Source: Kluyvera cryocrescens NBRC 102467 (GTDB lineage Bacteria > Pseudomonadota > Gammaproteobacteria > Enterobacterales > Enterobacteriaceae). From it: a stretch of 64,000 nucleotides of DNA. The notes beneath the pieces are model-generated. The model was not told the DNA's origin and did not search any database. It worked only from the letters and a program-made list of their open reading frames with translations. The translations under genes and the position numbers were made by a program. Positions 18,997-27,790 of this stretch are shown here, in pieces (within the stretch, counting starts at the first letter, position 1; each line of letters opens with the position of its first letter). Where the stretch lies: NCBI RefSeq assembly GCF_001571285.1, contig NZ_BCTM01000018.1, positions 1 through 64,000 on the forward strand, read 5' to 3'.

Positions 18997-20129
18997 TTAT
19001 CAATAATATAAAGCTGGTTCTTGAAAACGACGTCGTTCACGGTTCGCTGGAAGTGAAGGACGGCGAGATCCGCGCCTTTGCCGATAGCCAGAGCCGTCTG
19101 CCAGAAGCCATGGACGGCGAAGGCGGCTGGCTGCTGCCGGGGCTGATTGAACTGCACACCGATAATCTGGATAAATTCTTTACCCCACGGCCCAAAGTTG
19201 ATTGGCCGGCCCACTCGGCAATGAGCAGCCACGATGCGCTGATGGTTGCCAGCGGTATCACCACCGTTCTTGATGCAGTGGCGATTGGCGACGTGCGCGA
19301 TGGCGGCGATCGGTTGGAAAATCTGGAGAAGATGATTAACGCCGTTGAGGAGACGCAAAAACGCGGTCTCAACCGCGCTGAACACCGCCTGCATCTGCGC
19401 TGCGAACTGCCGCACCACACCACGCTGCCGTTATTTGAAAAGCTGGTCAGCCGCGAGCCAGTTTCGCTGGTGTCATTAATGGACCATTCGCCGGGTCAGC
19501 GCCAGTTCGCCAACCGTGAAAAGTATCGGGAATACTATCAGGGCAAATATTCGCTGACCGACGCACAGATGCATGAGTATGAAGAAGAGCAGCTGGCGCT
19601 GGCTGCCCGTTGGTCGCAGTCCAACCGTACCGCCATTGCCGGGATGTGTCGCGAACGCCAAATCGCATTAGCCAGCCACGATGATGCCACCCACGATCAC
19701 GTGGTGGAATCGCACCTGCTGGGCAGCGTGATTGCTGAGTTTCCAACCACCTTTGAAGCCGCTGAATCATCGCGCCGCCACGGCATGAATGTACTGATGG
19801 GCGCACCAAACATCGTGCGCGGCGGTTCGCACTCCGGAAACGTCGCGGCGCATCAGCTCGCCTCGCTGGGGCTGCTGGACATTCTCTCCTCCGATTATTA
19901 TCCCGCAAGCCTGCTGGATGCCGCCTTCCGCGTCGCGGATGACGAGAACAACGGCTTTACGCTCGCACAGGCCATCAATCTGGTGACCCAAAATCCCGCG
20001 CGGGCGCTCAACCTCCACGACCGCGGCGTCATTGCCGAAGGCAAACGTGCCGACCTGGTGCTGGCGCACCGTAAAGGCGAGCACATTCATATCGACCACG
20101 TCTGGCGTCAGGGAAAAAGGGTGTTCTGA
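18993..20129 (+). CDS. phnM: Alpha-D-ribose 1-methylphosphonate 5-triphosphate diphosphatase PhnM
   Basis: The product is 378 residues, the E. coli length. It is an amidohydrolase-fold metal enzyme that removes pyrophosphate from the PhnI product. Metal-binding motif [17 protein letters not shown] and downstream His and Asp motifs ([24 protein letters not shown]) are present. It overlaps phnL by four bases and phnN by one. Confidence 0.97.
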   Translation: MIINNIKLVLENDVVHGSLEVKDGEIRAFADSQSRLPEAMDGEGGWLLPGLIELHTDNLDKFFTPRPKVDWPAHSAMSSHDALMVASGITTVLDAVAIGDVRDGGDRLENLEKMINAVEETQKRGLNRAEHRLHLRCELPHHTTLPLFEKLVSREPVSLVSLMDHSPGQRQFANREKYREYYQGKYSLTDAQMHEYEEEQLALAARWSQSNRTAIAGMCRERQIALASHDDATHDHVVESHLLGSVIAEFPTTFEAAESSRRHGMNVLMGAPNIVRGGSHSGNVAAHQLASLGLLDILSSDYYPASLLDAAFRVADDENNGFTLAQAINLVTQNPARALNLHDRGVIAEGKRADLVLAHRKGEHIHIDHVWRQGKRVF

Positions 20130-20680
20130 TGATGGGTAAACTTCTGTGGTTAATGGGGCCTTCCGGCTCCGGCAAAGATAGTCTGCTGGAAGTACTTCGC
20201 CAGCAGGAGCACAGCGACCTGTTGGTCGCGCATCGTTATATCACCCGCCCGGCCAGCGCGGGCTGCGAAAACCATATCGCCCTGAGCGAGCAGGAGTTTT
20301 TTACCCGCGCGGGCAGAAATTTGCTCGCGCTGAGCTGGCACGCTAACGGACTCTACTACGGCGTGGGCGTAGAGATTGACCTTTGGCTGCACGCCGGGTT
20401 TGACGTGGTGGTGAACGGTTCCCGAGCGCATCTGGCGCAGGCGAAAGCCCGCTACGCTAGCGCGCTGCTGCCGGTCTGCTTACAGGTCTCCCCGGACATT
20501 CTGCGCGAACGCTTACAGGCGCGCGGGCGGGAAAACGGCGTCGAGATTGCCGCACGCCTGGAGCGCGCCGCACGCTATACCCCTGCAGATTGTCATACGC
20601 TCAATAACGACGGAAGTCTGCTACAGTCGGTGGATCAATTGCTCACCCTGATGGGACGAAAGGAGAGAAGCCATGCCTGA
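20129..20680 (+). CDS. phnN: Ribose 1,5-bisphosphate phosphokinase PhnN
   Basis: The product is 183 residues (E. coli 185). Guanylate-kinase-like fold with P-loop GPSGSGKDS near the N-terminus. It makes PRPP from ribose 1,5-bisphosphate using ATP, feeding the C-P lyase sugar product back to nucleotide metabolism. It overlaps phnO by eight bases. Confidence 0.96.
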   Translation: MMGKLLWLMGPSGSGKDSLLEVLRQQEHSDLLVAHRYITRPASAGCENHIALSEQEFFTRAGRNLLALSWHANGLYYGVGVEIDLWLHAGFDVVVNGSRAHLAQAKARYASALLPVCLQVSPDILRERLQARGRENGVEIAARLERAARYTPADCHTLNNDGSLLQSVDQLLTLMGRKERSHA

Positions 20681-21107
20681 GTGTGAACTGCGCCATGCTA
20701 CGTTCGAGGATATCGACGATGTCTACGCGTTAATGTGCGAACTGAAACAAGCTGAATACGACCGCGATGCCTTTTACACCGGCTTTGCCGCGAATCTTGA
20801 AGATCGTAATTTGCATTACCAGTTGGCCCTACAAGACGGCAATGTGGTGGGCATGATTAGCCTGCATTTGCAGTTTCACCTGCATCACGCCAACTGGATT
20901 GGCGAGATTCAGGAGTTGGTGGTGATGCCGAAAGTCCGCAGTTCAGGGATCGGCAGTCAACTGCTGGCGTGGGCGGAAGAGACAGCACGGGACCAAGGCG
21001 CGGAGATGACGGAATTATCGACCAGCACCCAACGCGTTAATGCCCATCGCTTTTACCAGCGTGAAGGCTACGTCCCCAGCCACCTCCGCTTCACCAAAGC
21101 GCTATGA
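20673..21107 (+). CDS. phnO: Aminoalkylphosphonate N-acetyltransferase PhnO
   Basis: The product is 144 residues, the E. coli length, with the GNAT fold and acetyl-CoA-binding loop [11 protein letters not shown]. It acetylates aminoalkylphosphonates such as 1-aminomethylphosphonate before cleavage. Overlaps phnN by eight bases and phnP by four. Confidence 0.96.
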   Translation: MPECELRHATFEDIDDVYALMCELKQAEYDRDAFYTGFAANLEDRNLHYQLALQDGNVVGMISLHLQFHLHHANWIGEIQELVVMPKVRSSGIGSQLLAWAEETARDQGAEMTELSTSTQRVNAHRFYQREGYVPSHLRFTKAL

Positions 21108-21862
21108 GCCTGACGCTTACCCTTAGCGGGGCCGGCGGCGCACAGGGCGTGCCCGCCTGGGGCTGCGACTGTCCGGCCTGCACGCGCGCCAGACGGGCAC
21201 CGCAATATCGGCGAAAAGCCTGTAGCGGCGTGGTGAGATTCAACGAGGCGATCACGCTGATCGATGCTGGCCTGCACGATCTTACCGACCGCTGGCCGGC
21301 CGGATCTTTTCAGCAGTTTCTACTGACCCACTATCATATGGATCACGTTCAGGGGCTGTTTCCGCTGCGCTGGGGCGTGGGCGACAGCGTGCCGGTTTAC
21401 GGGCCGCCTGACGAGCAGGGCTGCGACGATCTGTTTAAACATCCCGGCGTGCTGGATTTCAGTCATACCGTAGAGCCGTTCGTGGTCTTCAGCCTTCAGG
21501 GACTTCAGGTGACCCCCCTCCCGCTGACGCATTCGAAACTCACCTTCGGCTACCTGCTGGAAACCCCGCATAGCCGCATCGCCTGGCTCTCCGACAGCGC
21601 CGGGTTGCCGGATAAAACGCTGACTTTTTTATGCAACAATCGTCCGCAGGTGATGGTTATCGATTGCAGCCACGCCCCGCGCGAGGAGACCCCGCGTAAT
21701 CACAGTGATTTAGCCACGATTCGGGCTTTAAACGAACGCATTCGCTGCCCGCGGGTGATTCTGACGCATATCAGCCACCAGTTTGATGAATGGATGATGA
21801 GCCATCTTTTGCCTGCGGGAATAGAAGCCGGTTACGACGGCCAGGAGATCGTGCTCGACTAG
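21104..21862 (+). CDS. phnP: Phosphoribosyl 1,2-cyclic phosphate phosphodiesterase PhnP
   Basis: The product is 252 residues. Metallo-beta-lactamase fold with the motif [12 protein letters not shown] for the catalytic metal pair and a Cys-rich loop ([10 protein letters not shown]) for the structural zinc of tRNase Z-like members. It opens the cyclic phosphate left by PhnJ, giving ribose 1,5-bisphosphate for PhnN. Last gene of the phn operon; its 3' end overlaps convergent yjdP by four bases. Confidence 0.97.
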   Translation: MSLTLTLSGAGGAQGVPAWGCDCPACTRARRAPQYRRKACSGVVRFNEAITLIDAGLHDLTDRWPAGSFQQFLLTHYHMDHVQGLFPLRWGVGDSVPVYGPPDEQGCDDLFKHPGVLDFSHTVEPFVVFSLQGLQVTPLPLTHSKLTFGYLLETPHSRIAWLSDSAGLPDKTLTFLCNNRPQVMVIDCSHAPREETPRNHSDLATIRALNERIRCPRVILTHISHQFDEWMMSHLLPAGIEAGYDGQEIVLD

Positions 21863-22197
21863 CGGTCGTAGTCATCATCTAGCCGCCGTTCATCGTCGGA
21901 CAGTTGGCGCCGTTCCTGATCCAATTGGCGCTGGCGATCGTCGAGTTGACGGCGTCGATCGTCAAGCTGGCGCCGTCGATCGTTATATTGTTGACTGCTT
22001 TGGCTACGACTGCCGCGATCGTCCCAGCGACGATCGTCATCATCGCGATTGCTATCGGAACGATCGCTGCTCGGGTTATAGGCGTCGTTGATAGCCTGCT
22101 GAATATTGCCGATGGCATCATCAATCATATCGGCATACGCCAACTGGCTGGTTAGCGATACGGCGCAGAAGAAAAGAGCGGTCAAATAACGTTTCAT
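21859..22197 (-). CDS. yjdP: Small secreted Asp/Arg-rich protein YjdP
   Basis: The product is 112 residues with a signal peptide ending near LAYADMI. The mature protein starts with [18 protein letters not shown], shared with E. coli YjdP. It then becomes a charged repetitive helix built on R-R-Q-L-D-D heptads. The function is unknown; the pattern suggests a periplasmic coiled coil. It lies convergent to phnP, as in E. coli, and overlaps its end by four bases. Confidence 0.9.
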   Translation of the reverse strand: MKRYLTALFFCAVSLTSQLAYADMIDDAIGNIQQAINDAYNPSSDRSDSNRDDDDRRWDDRGSRSQSSQQYNDRRRQLDDRRRQLDDRQRQLDQERRQLSDDERRLDDDYDR

Positions 22198-22831
22198 AAA
22201 GCCTGTCTCGTCAAGGGAGCTGGCGATAGATTAAGGGTGGCGCGCGATTGGCGGGTAGCGGAGGAATCTCAATTCCACCACAGCGTCTTACGTGATGAAC
22301 ATAAATTCTAAATCCATCTCTTCATTTTTATTAATTATAGAGCCAGGTGCATACAGCTCGTTATTTGATGTTTACACGACAACTCATTAAATGAATTAAT
22401 TCACAACTGACGTCTAAATAAACCGCAGAATGCATTTAAGATATCAATATCAACCAATACTTCATATTAATACAAAAATATAAATTATCCGGAATAGAAT
22501 AATGATTCTTCTTACCGCAGGCTTCTGCTTGCGCACCACGTCAGGAGCCGGGAACCATTGACAGGCGAACGATGGCAGGTTTCACGACGCAACAGACACC
22601 GCTTGCTGCGGGTTATCAAACGGCTACCGCTCAACGGGTATAAGCATTCCTGAATTCTTTATTCATGTAAAAAATAAATATTAATAATGAATACGAAAAC
22701 CACATAAGTTATGAATGCGGTATCAAAACAAAACTATATTTCTCTCACCAAAAAATCGCCATACGGATCTTTCTGATTTTATTTTACATTCACCCCGGAT
22801 ATTGTTCGCAATACACAGGATGTTCTTCTCT
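22198..22831. other. AT-rich intergenic region with a GC-rich insert
   Basis: Bases 22300-22500 and 22640-22800 are strongly AT-rich, typical of H-NS-bound upstream DNA. A GC-rich block at about 22505-22640 contains two mini-frames: 22502-22561 (19 codons, preceded by GGAATAG) and 22572-22643 (23 codons). Neither is recognised. Promoters for yjdP and ytcA-mdtNOP must lie here, but none is clear enough to call. Confidence 0.6.
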
Positions 22832-23107
22832 ATGCAAATAGTTAAATCCAGAATAGTGAGGCGGCTGAAAAAATGCGGCTGGCTCACGCTCGCGATGCTA
22901 CTGTCAGGATGCTCGCTCTCTCCGGCCATTCCCGTTATAGGCGCTTATTATCCCGGCTGGCTTTTTTGCATGATTGCCGGCGTCATTCTTGTGCTCATCA
23001 CCCGACGGTTCATGCTGCACAAATATAAAGTGATTTCATTCGCAGGCGTTATTTATACCGCCCTCTTTGCCCTGTACTCCATGCTGTTCTGGCTGGTGTT
23101 TTTTTAA
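22832..23107 (+). CDS. ytcA: YtcA family lipoprotein
   Basis: The product is 91 residues, matching E. coli YtcA in length and sequence. Lipobox LSGC gives a lipid-anchored N-terminal cysteine, followed by SLSPAIPVIGAYYPGW and two membrane segments. An open frame extends upstream to 22715, but it runs through AT-rich DNA; the start at 22832 gives the family length, with ACAGGA upstream. It precedes mdtN by 19 bases and is likely co-transcribed. Function unknown. Confidence 0.85.
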   Translation: MQIVKSRIVRRLKKCGWLTLAMLLSGCSLSPAIPVIGAYYPGWLFCMIAGVILVLITRRFMLHKYKVISFAGVIYTALFALYSMLFWLVFF

Positions 23108-23126
23108 CTCACATTGAGATGCGCCC

Positions 23127-24158
23127 ATGGAAAGCTCGCAGAAAAAAGTTTCTCATAACAAAATCCCGGCTCTGTTTCTGGTCATACTCGCCATGGTGGT
23201 GATGGTTTATGTCATCTGGCGTTTGGATAGCTCACCGTCTACCAACGATGCCTACGCCTCTGCCGACACGATAGATGTGGTCCCGGAAGTCAGCGGACGT
23301 ATCATCGAGCTGGCCGTTAAGGATAATCAGCTGGTTAAGCAGGGTGACCTGCTATTTCGCATCGACCCTCGGACGTATGAAGCCAATCTGGCGAAAGCAC
23401 AGGCTACGTTGCATGCCCTCGATGAGCAGATCATGTTGACACAGCGCAGCGTAGACGCGCAAAAGCTGGCCGCCAACTCGGTGGAAGCCATGGTTGCCAA
23501 AGCGCGAGCGGCGGAAAAACAGGCCAGCAGCACGCTTAATCGCACAGCACCGCTGCTGTCGCAGGGATTTGTCTCGGCAGAAGATGTTGATCGCGCGCGC
23601 ACGGCACAGCGCGCCAGCGCAGCCGATCTCAATGCCGCACTATTACAGGCTCAGCAGGCAGCTACCGCGGTGAGCGGCGTTGATGCTCTGGTCGCTCAGC
23701 GTGTTGCGGTGCAGGCCGATATCGCCCTCACCCAGCTGCATCTGGAAATGGCCACAGTACGTGCCCCGTTTGATGGCCGCGTGGTGTCGCTAAAAACCTC
23801 CATTGGTCAGTTCGCTTCCGCCATGCGCCCCATCTTTACCCTGATTGATACCCGCCACTGGTACGTCATCGCCAATTTCCGTGAAACCGAGCTGAGCAAT
23901 ATTCACGCTGGTACCCCGGCAACGATTCGTCTGATGAGTGATAGCGGCAAAACCTTTAGCGGCAAAGTCGATTCTATCGGTTACGGCGTGCTGCCTGACG
24001 ACGGCGGTCTGGTATTAGGCGGCCTGCCGCGCGTGGCCCGTTCAATCAACTGGGTGCACGTGGCTCAGCGCTTCCCGGTCAAAATCAGGGTCGATAAACC
24101 GGACGCAGAGATGTTCCGCATCGGCGCCTCGGCGGTTGCCACCCTTGAGTCACAATAA
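23127..24158 (+). CDS. mdtN: Efflux membrane fusion protein MdtN
   Basis: The product is 343 residues, the E. coli length. An N-terminal membrane anchor (FLVILAMVVMVYVIW) is followed by the paired lipoyl motif VPEVSGRIIELAVKDNQLVKQGDLLF and the returning ATVRAPFDGRVVSLKTSIGQF. Known MdtNOP function is resistance to toxic dyes such as acriflavine and to puromycin. The stop overlaps the mdtO start. Confidence 0.96.
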   Translation: MESSQKKVSHNKIPALFLVILAMVVMVYVIWRLDSSPSTNDAYASADTIDVVPEVSGRIIELAVKDNQLVKQGDLLFRIDPRTYEANLAKAQATLHALDEQIMLTQRSVDAQKLAANSVEAMVAKARAAEKQASSTLNRTAPLLSQGFVSAEDVDRARTAQRASAADLNAALLQAQQAATAVSGVDALVAQRVAVQADIALTQLHLEMATVRAPFDGRVVSLKTSIGQFASAMRPIFTLIDTRHWYVIANFRETELSNIHAGTPATIRLMSDSGKTFSGKVDSIGYGVLPDDGGLVLGGLPRVARSINWVHVAQRFPVKIRVDKPDAEMFRIGASAVATLESQ

Positions 24159-26140
24159 TGAACGCACTCAATTATCTGCCGCTGCCGGTGGTTCGACTCC
24201 TGGCATTTTTCCATAGAGAACTGAGCGAAAAGCGTCCCGGACGACAGTCGCAAATGCTTCAGCTGTGGGTGGGTTGCCTGCTGGTGACGCTGATTTCCAT
24301 GACCTTTGAGGTCCCTTTTTTGGGCATCTCGCTGACGGTATTGTTTTACGGCGTACAGTCGAATGCGTTTTACACCAAATTTGTGGCAATCCTGTTTATC
24401 GCCGCGACGATAATGGAAATTGGCTTTCTGTTTATGCTCTACAAGTGGTCATACGGCTATCCCTTGCTCCGCATGATCATCGCCAGCCTGATTGTCTTTG
24501 GCAGCATGTTTTTGATGCGCACCTATAAGCTGGGGCTGATATTTTTTGCCCTCGCGATTGTTGGCATATACGGCCAGACCTTTCCCGGCATGATTGATTA
24601 TCCCGAGGTGGTCGCGCGCCTTACCCTGTGGTGTATCGTCGTTGGGCTTTACCCTACGCTGTTGATGGTGCTTCTGGGCGTACTCTGGTTCCCTAGCCGA
24701 GCCGGGCAGCAAATACAGGAGTCATTGTGCGCGAGGCTGGATGATGCACTGAGCCATCTGGCGGTACCGACGCCAGCGCTTACGGAAAAGTACGTTGAGC
24801 GCGAAGTGCTGGCGCTGCAAAAACTCAGCGCCTTCTGCATGCTCGACGATACCGACTGGAAAGCGCATAGTGCCTGGTGGAAAAATTGTGTCGCCACCGT
24901 CAGCTATCTCTATACCACTCTCAACCGCTACAGCGACGAAGCCGCCAGACATCAGGTCCTGGCGTATAAGCTACAGTATGAAATCACAGCACTACAAAGC
25001 GCTATCGCACAAGGGGAGCCCTGGCAAACTCAATGGCAGCTGAGCGCCGAAGACCGCATTATTGCCCGGGAATGTGGACTGGAAGGTCTCTGTGAACGTC
25101 TGCTCCAGCTTGGTCATATGGACCCAAAAACGCCGCCAGCCCCCGCGGTGAAAGAGTCGTCGATGGTAGCGGACGCCTTCAGCAATCCGGCCTACGTCCG
25201 CTACGCGCTGAAAACACTGCTGGCCTGCATGATCTGTTACATCTTCTACTCCGGCGCCGATTGGGAAGGTATCCATACCAGCATGCTGACCTGCATCATC
25301 GTCGCCAACCCTAGCATTGGCTCAACCGGCCAGAAAATGGCGCTCCGTTTTGGTGGTGCGTTCATTGGCGCAGCCCTGGCGCTGTTGATGACCATTTGTA
25401 TCATGCCGTGGCTGGATAATATCGTTGAGCTGCTGTGCGTGCTGTCGCCTGTTTTCCTGCTCGCCGCATGGATAGCCACCGGATCGGAGCGATCCTCCTA
25501 TATTGGAACGCAGATCATCGTGACCTTCTCACTGGCGACCCTCGAAAACGTTTTTGGCCCGGTTTACGATTTAGTCGAGATCCGCGATCGTGCGGTTGGC
25601 ATCCTGATCGGTACGGCCGTCTCGGCGGTGATCTTCACCTTTATCTGGCCGGAAAGTGAAGCCAATACCCTGCCGCGTAAGCTGGCGAGTGCGCTGAACA
25701 TGCTGGGTAATCTGCTGCGCCTTCCGCAGCAGGATCCTGCCGATCGGCGAGCCTATCTCCAGCTGCGTGTCGGCTGCCATACCGCCTTTAATGCTTGTGA
25801 AGAGATGTGTGAACGCGTGGCGCTGGAACGGCAGCTTGATGATGATAAACGCGAGCATCTTCTCGCACTCAGCCGCGATACGCTTCAACACGGCCGGGAG
25901 ATCCTCTACGGCTGTGACAGCGCCACGGCGCCACTTCCAGCCTTCGCACAAGCGCTAGAACAATACGCCGCAGGGCTGGAAAACGGCGAGACTACGCCCG
26001 TATCGCTATCCAGTGAAATATCCCCCACCTTACCCGCACAGACGCAGCGCGTTATACAGCAGATAGTCAGTTTACCCGACTGGACCCGTCCAGCGACTAC
26101 CGTCGCTGAGGCCCAGGCGCAAGGAGCCACATTACAATGA
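24158..26140 (+). CDS. mdtO: Efflux inner-membrane protein MdtO (FUSC/AaeB-like)
   Basis: The product is 660 residues (E. coli 683). Two clusters of membrane helices, at about 35-180 and 345-505, flank cytoplasmic helical segments, the arrangement of the fusaric acid/aromatic acid exporter family. It forms the pump with MdtN and MdtP. Overlaps mdtN by one and mdtP by four bases. Confidence 0.95.
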   Translation: MNALNYLPLPVVRLLAFFHRELSEKRPGRQSQMLQLWVGCLLVTLISMTFEVPFLGISLTVLFYGVQSNAFYTKFVAILFIAATIMEIGFLFMLYKWSYGYPLLRMIIASLIVFGSMFLMRTYKLGLIFFALAIVGIYGQTFPGMIDYPEVVARLTLWCIVVGLYPTLLMVLLGVLWFPSRAGQQIQESLCARLDDALSHLAVPTPALTEKYVEREVLALQKLSAFCMLDDTDWKAHSAWWKNCVATVSYLYTTLNRYSDEAARHQVLAYKLQYEITALQSAIAQGEPWQTQWQLSAEDRIIARECGLEGLCERLLQLGHMDPKTPPAPAVKESSMVADAFSNPAYVRYALKTLLACMICYIFYSGADWEGIHTSMLTCIIVANPSIGSTGQKMALRFGGAFIGAALALLMTICIMPWLDNIVELLCVLSPVFLLAAWIATGSERSSYIGTQIIVTFSLATLENVFGPVYDLVEIRDRAVGILIGTAVSAVIFTFIWPESEANTLPRKLASALNMLGNLLRLPQQDPADRRAYLQLRVGCHTAFNACEEMCERVALERQLDDDKREHLLALSRDTLQHGREILYGCDSATAPLPAFAQALEQYAAGLENGETTPVSLSSEISPTLPAQTQRVIQQIVSLPDWTRPATTVAEAQAQGATLQ

Positions 26141-27594
26141 CCCGTAACTTTTTCCGCATTCTCCTGTGCGGCCTTATCGGCAGCGCCACGACGCTTTCCG
26201 GCTGCGCGTTGATCCGCAACGACTCTGCCGCCCATTCCCAGCTACAACCCACGCAAATCAAGCTGGCGGACGATATTCACCTGGCGAGCCAGGGGTGGCC
26301 CCAGGCGCAGTGGTGGCGGCAGCTTAACGACCCTCAACTCAGTTCGCTTATCGACAAAGCGCTGTCCGGTTCCCATACCCTTGCCGAAGCAAAACAGCGT
26401 GAAGAGAAAGCCCAGTCGCAGGCCGATCTGCTGGAAGCAGGATCGCAGCTCCAGATGGCGGCGCTCGGAATGATTAACCGGCAGCGTGCATCCGCCAACG
26501 GTTTCCTCGGCCCTTACGCGCTGGACGCTCCCAGACTCGGGATGGACGGCCCTTACTACACCGAAGCGACCGTCGGTCTGGTTGCCGGGTTGGATCTCGA
26601 CCTGTGGGGCGCTCATCGCTCCGCCGTTGCGGCAGCGATCGGCGCACAAAACGCGGCACTCGCTGAAACGGCGGCGGTGGAACTGGCTCTCTCAACCGGC
26701 GTGGCGCAGCTCTATTACAGCATGCAGGCAAACTATCAGATGCTCGACCTGCTTGAGCAAACCCGTAGCGTGATTGATTACGCGGTTCAGGCGCACCTGA
26801 GCAAAGAGTCTCATGGATTAGAAGCGAAAATCCCTTACCACGGCACGCGGGCGCAGTTGCTGGCGGTAGATAAACAAATTGCCGCAGCGAAAGGGCAAAT
26901 TAAAGAGACGCGCGAATCGCTGCGCGCGCTCATCGGAGCCAACGGCAACGAACTGGCAGAGATCAAACCGGTCGCGCTGCCGCAGGTACAGACGGGCATT
27001 CCGTCAACGCTCTCCTACGATCTGCTCGCCCGCCGCCCGGATCTGCAGGCAATGCGCTGGTATGTACAGGCTTCGCTCGATCAGGTCGATGCCGCGAAAG
27101 CGCTGTTTTATCCGAGCTTCGATATCAAAGCCTTCTTCGGCCTGGATGCCATTCACATTGACGATCTGTTCAAAGCCCCCAGCAAGCAGATTAACTTTAT
27201 CCCCGGCCTGCGCCTGCCGCTGTTCGACGGCGGTCGTCTGAACGCCAACCTGAAAAATACCCGCGCCACCAGCAACATGCTGATTGAACACTATAACCAG
27301 TCGGTGCTGAACGCCGTACGCGATGTGGCGATTAACGGTACGCGTTTGCAAACCCTGAACGAAGAACGCGAACTGCAGCTTGAGCGCGTCGATGCGAGCC
27401 GCTTTAGCCAAAGCGCCGCCGAAGCCGCATTTAATCGCGGGCTTGGCAGCCGGCTGCAGGCCACCGAAGCTAGCCTGCCGGTGATTTCCGAGCAAATGTC
27501 GCTGCTGGTGCTGGATACTCAGCGGGTCATTCAAAGCATTCAACTGATCAAAACGCTCGGCGGCGGATACCAGGCGCCGACCCCCTCTCGCTAA
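26137..27594 (+). CDS. mdtP: Outer-membrane efflux lipoprotein MdtP
   Basis: The product is 485 residues (E. coli 488). Lipobox LSGC at about residues 20-23 and two outer-membrane-factor repeats (LLARRPDLQAMRW is the hallmark of the NodT subfamily). It is the exit duct for MdtNO. A perfect terminator follows the stop. Confidence 0.96.
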   Translation: MTRNFFRILLCGLIGSATTLSGCALIRNDSAAHSQLQPTQIKLADDIHLASQGWPQAQWWRQLNDPQLSSLIDKALSGSHTLAEAKQREEKAQSQADLLEAGSQLQMAALGMINRQRASANGFLGPYALDAPRLGMDGPYYTEATVGLVAGLDLDLWGAHRSAVAAAIGAQNAALAETAAVELALSTGVAQLYYSMQANYQMLDLLEQTRSVIDYAVQAHLSKESHGLEAKIPYHGTRAQLLAVDKQIAAAKGQIKETRESLRALIGANGNELAEIKPVALPQVQTGIPSTLSYDLLARRPDLQAMRWYVQASLDQVDAAKALFYPSFDIKAFFGLDAIHIDDLFKAPSKQINFIPGLRLPLFDGGRLNANLKNTRATSNMLIEHYNQSVLNAVRDVAINGTRLQTLNEERELQLERVDASRFSQSAAEAAFNRGLGSRLQATEASLPVISEQMSLLVLDTQRVIQSIQLIKTLGGGYQAPTPSR

Positions 27595-27600
27595 CCCCTT

Positions 27601-27629
27601 GCCGCATGATAAATGTCATGCGGCTTTTT
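27601..27629 (+). terminator. Terminator after mdtP
   Basis: GCCGCATGA pairs with TCATGCGGC around TAAATG, followed by five T residues. Confidence 0.92.
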
Positions 27630-27723
27630 CCTTCGACACGTCAAATATGACGACGGCCTGTTTTTCGTCAGGGTTTTGACCAAAAATTGCCCGTAATATC
27701 AGGGAATGCCCACAATAAAAAAG

Positions 27724-27740
27724 TGGCATAAAAGATGCAT
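27724..27740 (+). promoter_or_regulatory. Sigma-54 promoter of fdhF
   Basis: TGGCAT and ATGCAT carry the -24 GG and -12 GC pairs exactly 10 bases apart, fitting the RpoN consensus. E. coli fdhF is RpoN- and FhlA-dependent. Candidate FhlA sites (TATGACG, TTCGTCA) lie upstream at about 27646-27670 but are not certain. Confidence 0.85.
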
Positions 27741-27790
27741 ACTGAGGGCGACAGCGCGTATGCGCGATTTGATTAACTGGAGCGAGACCG

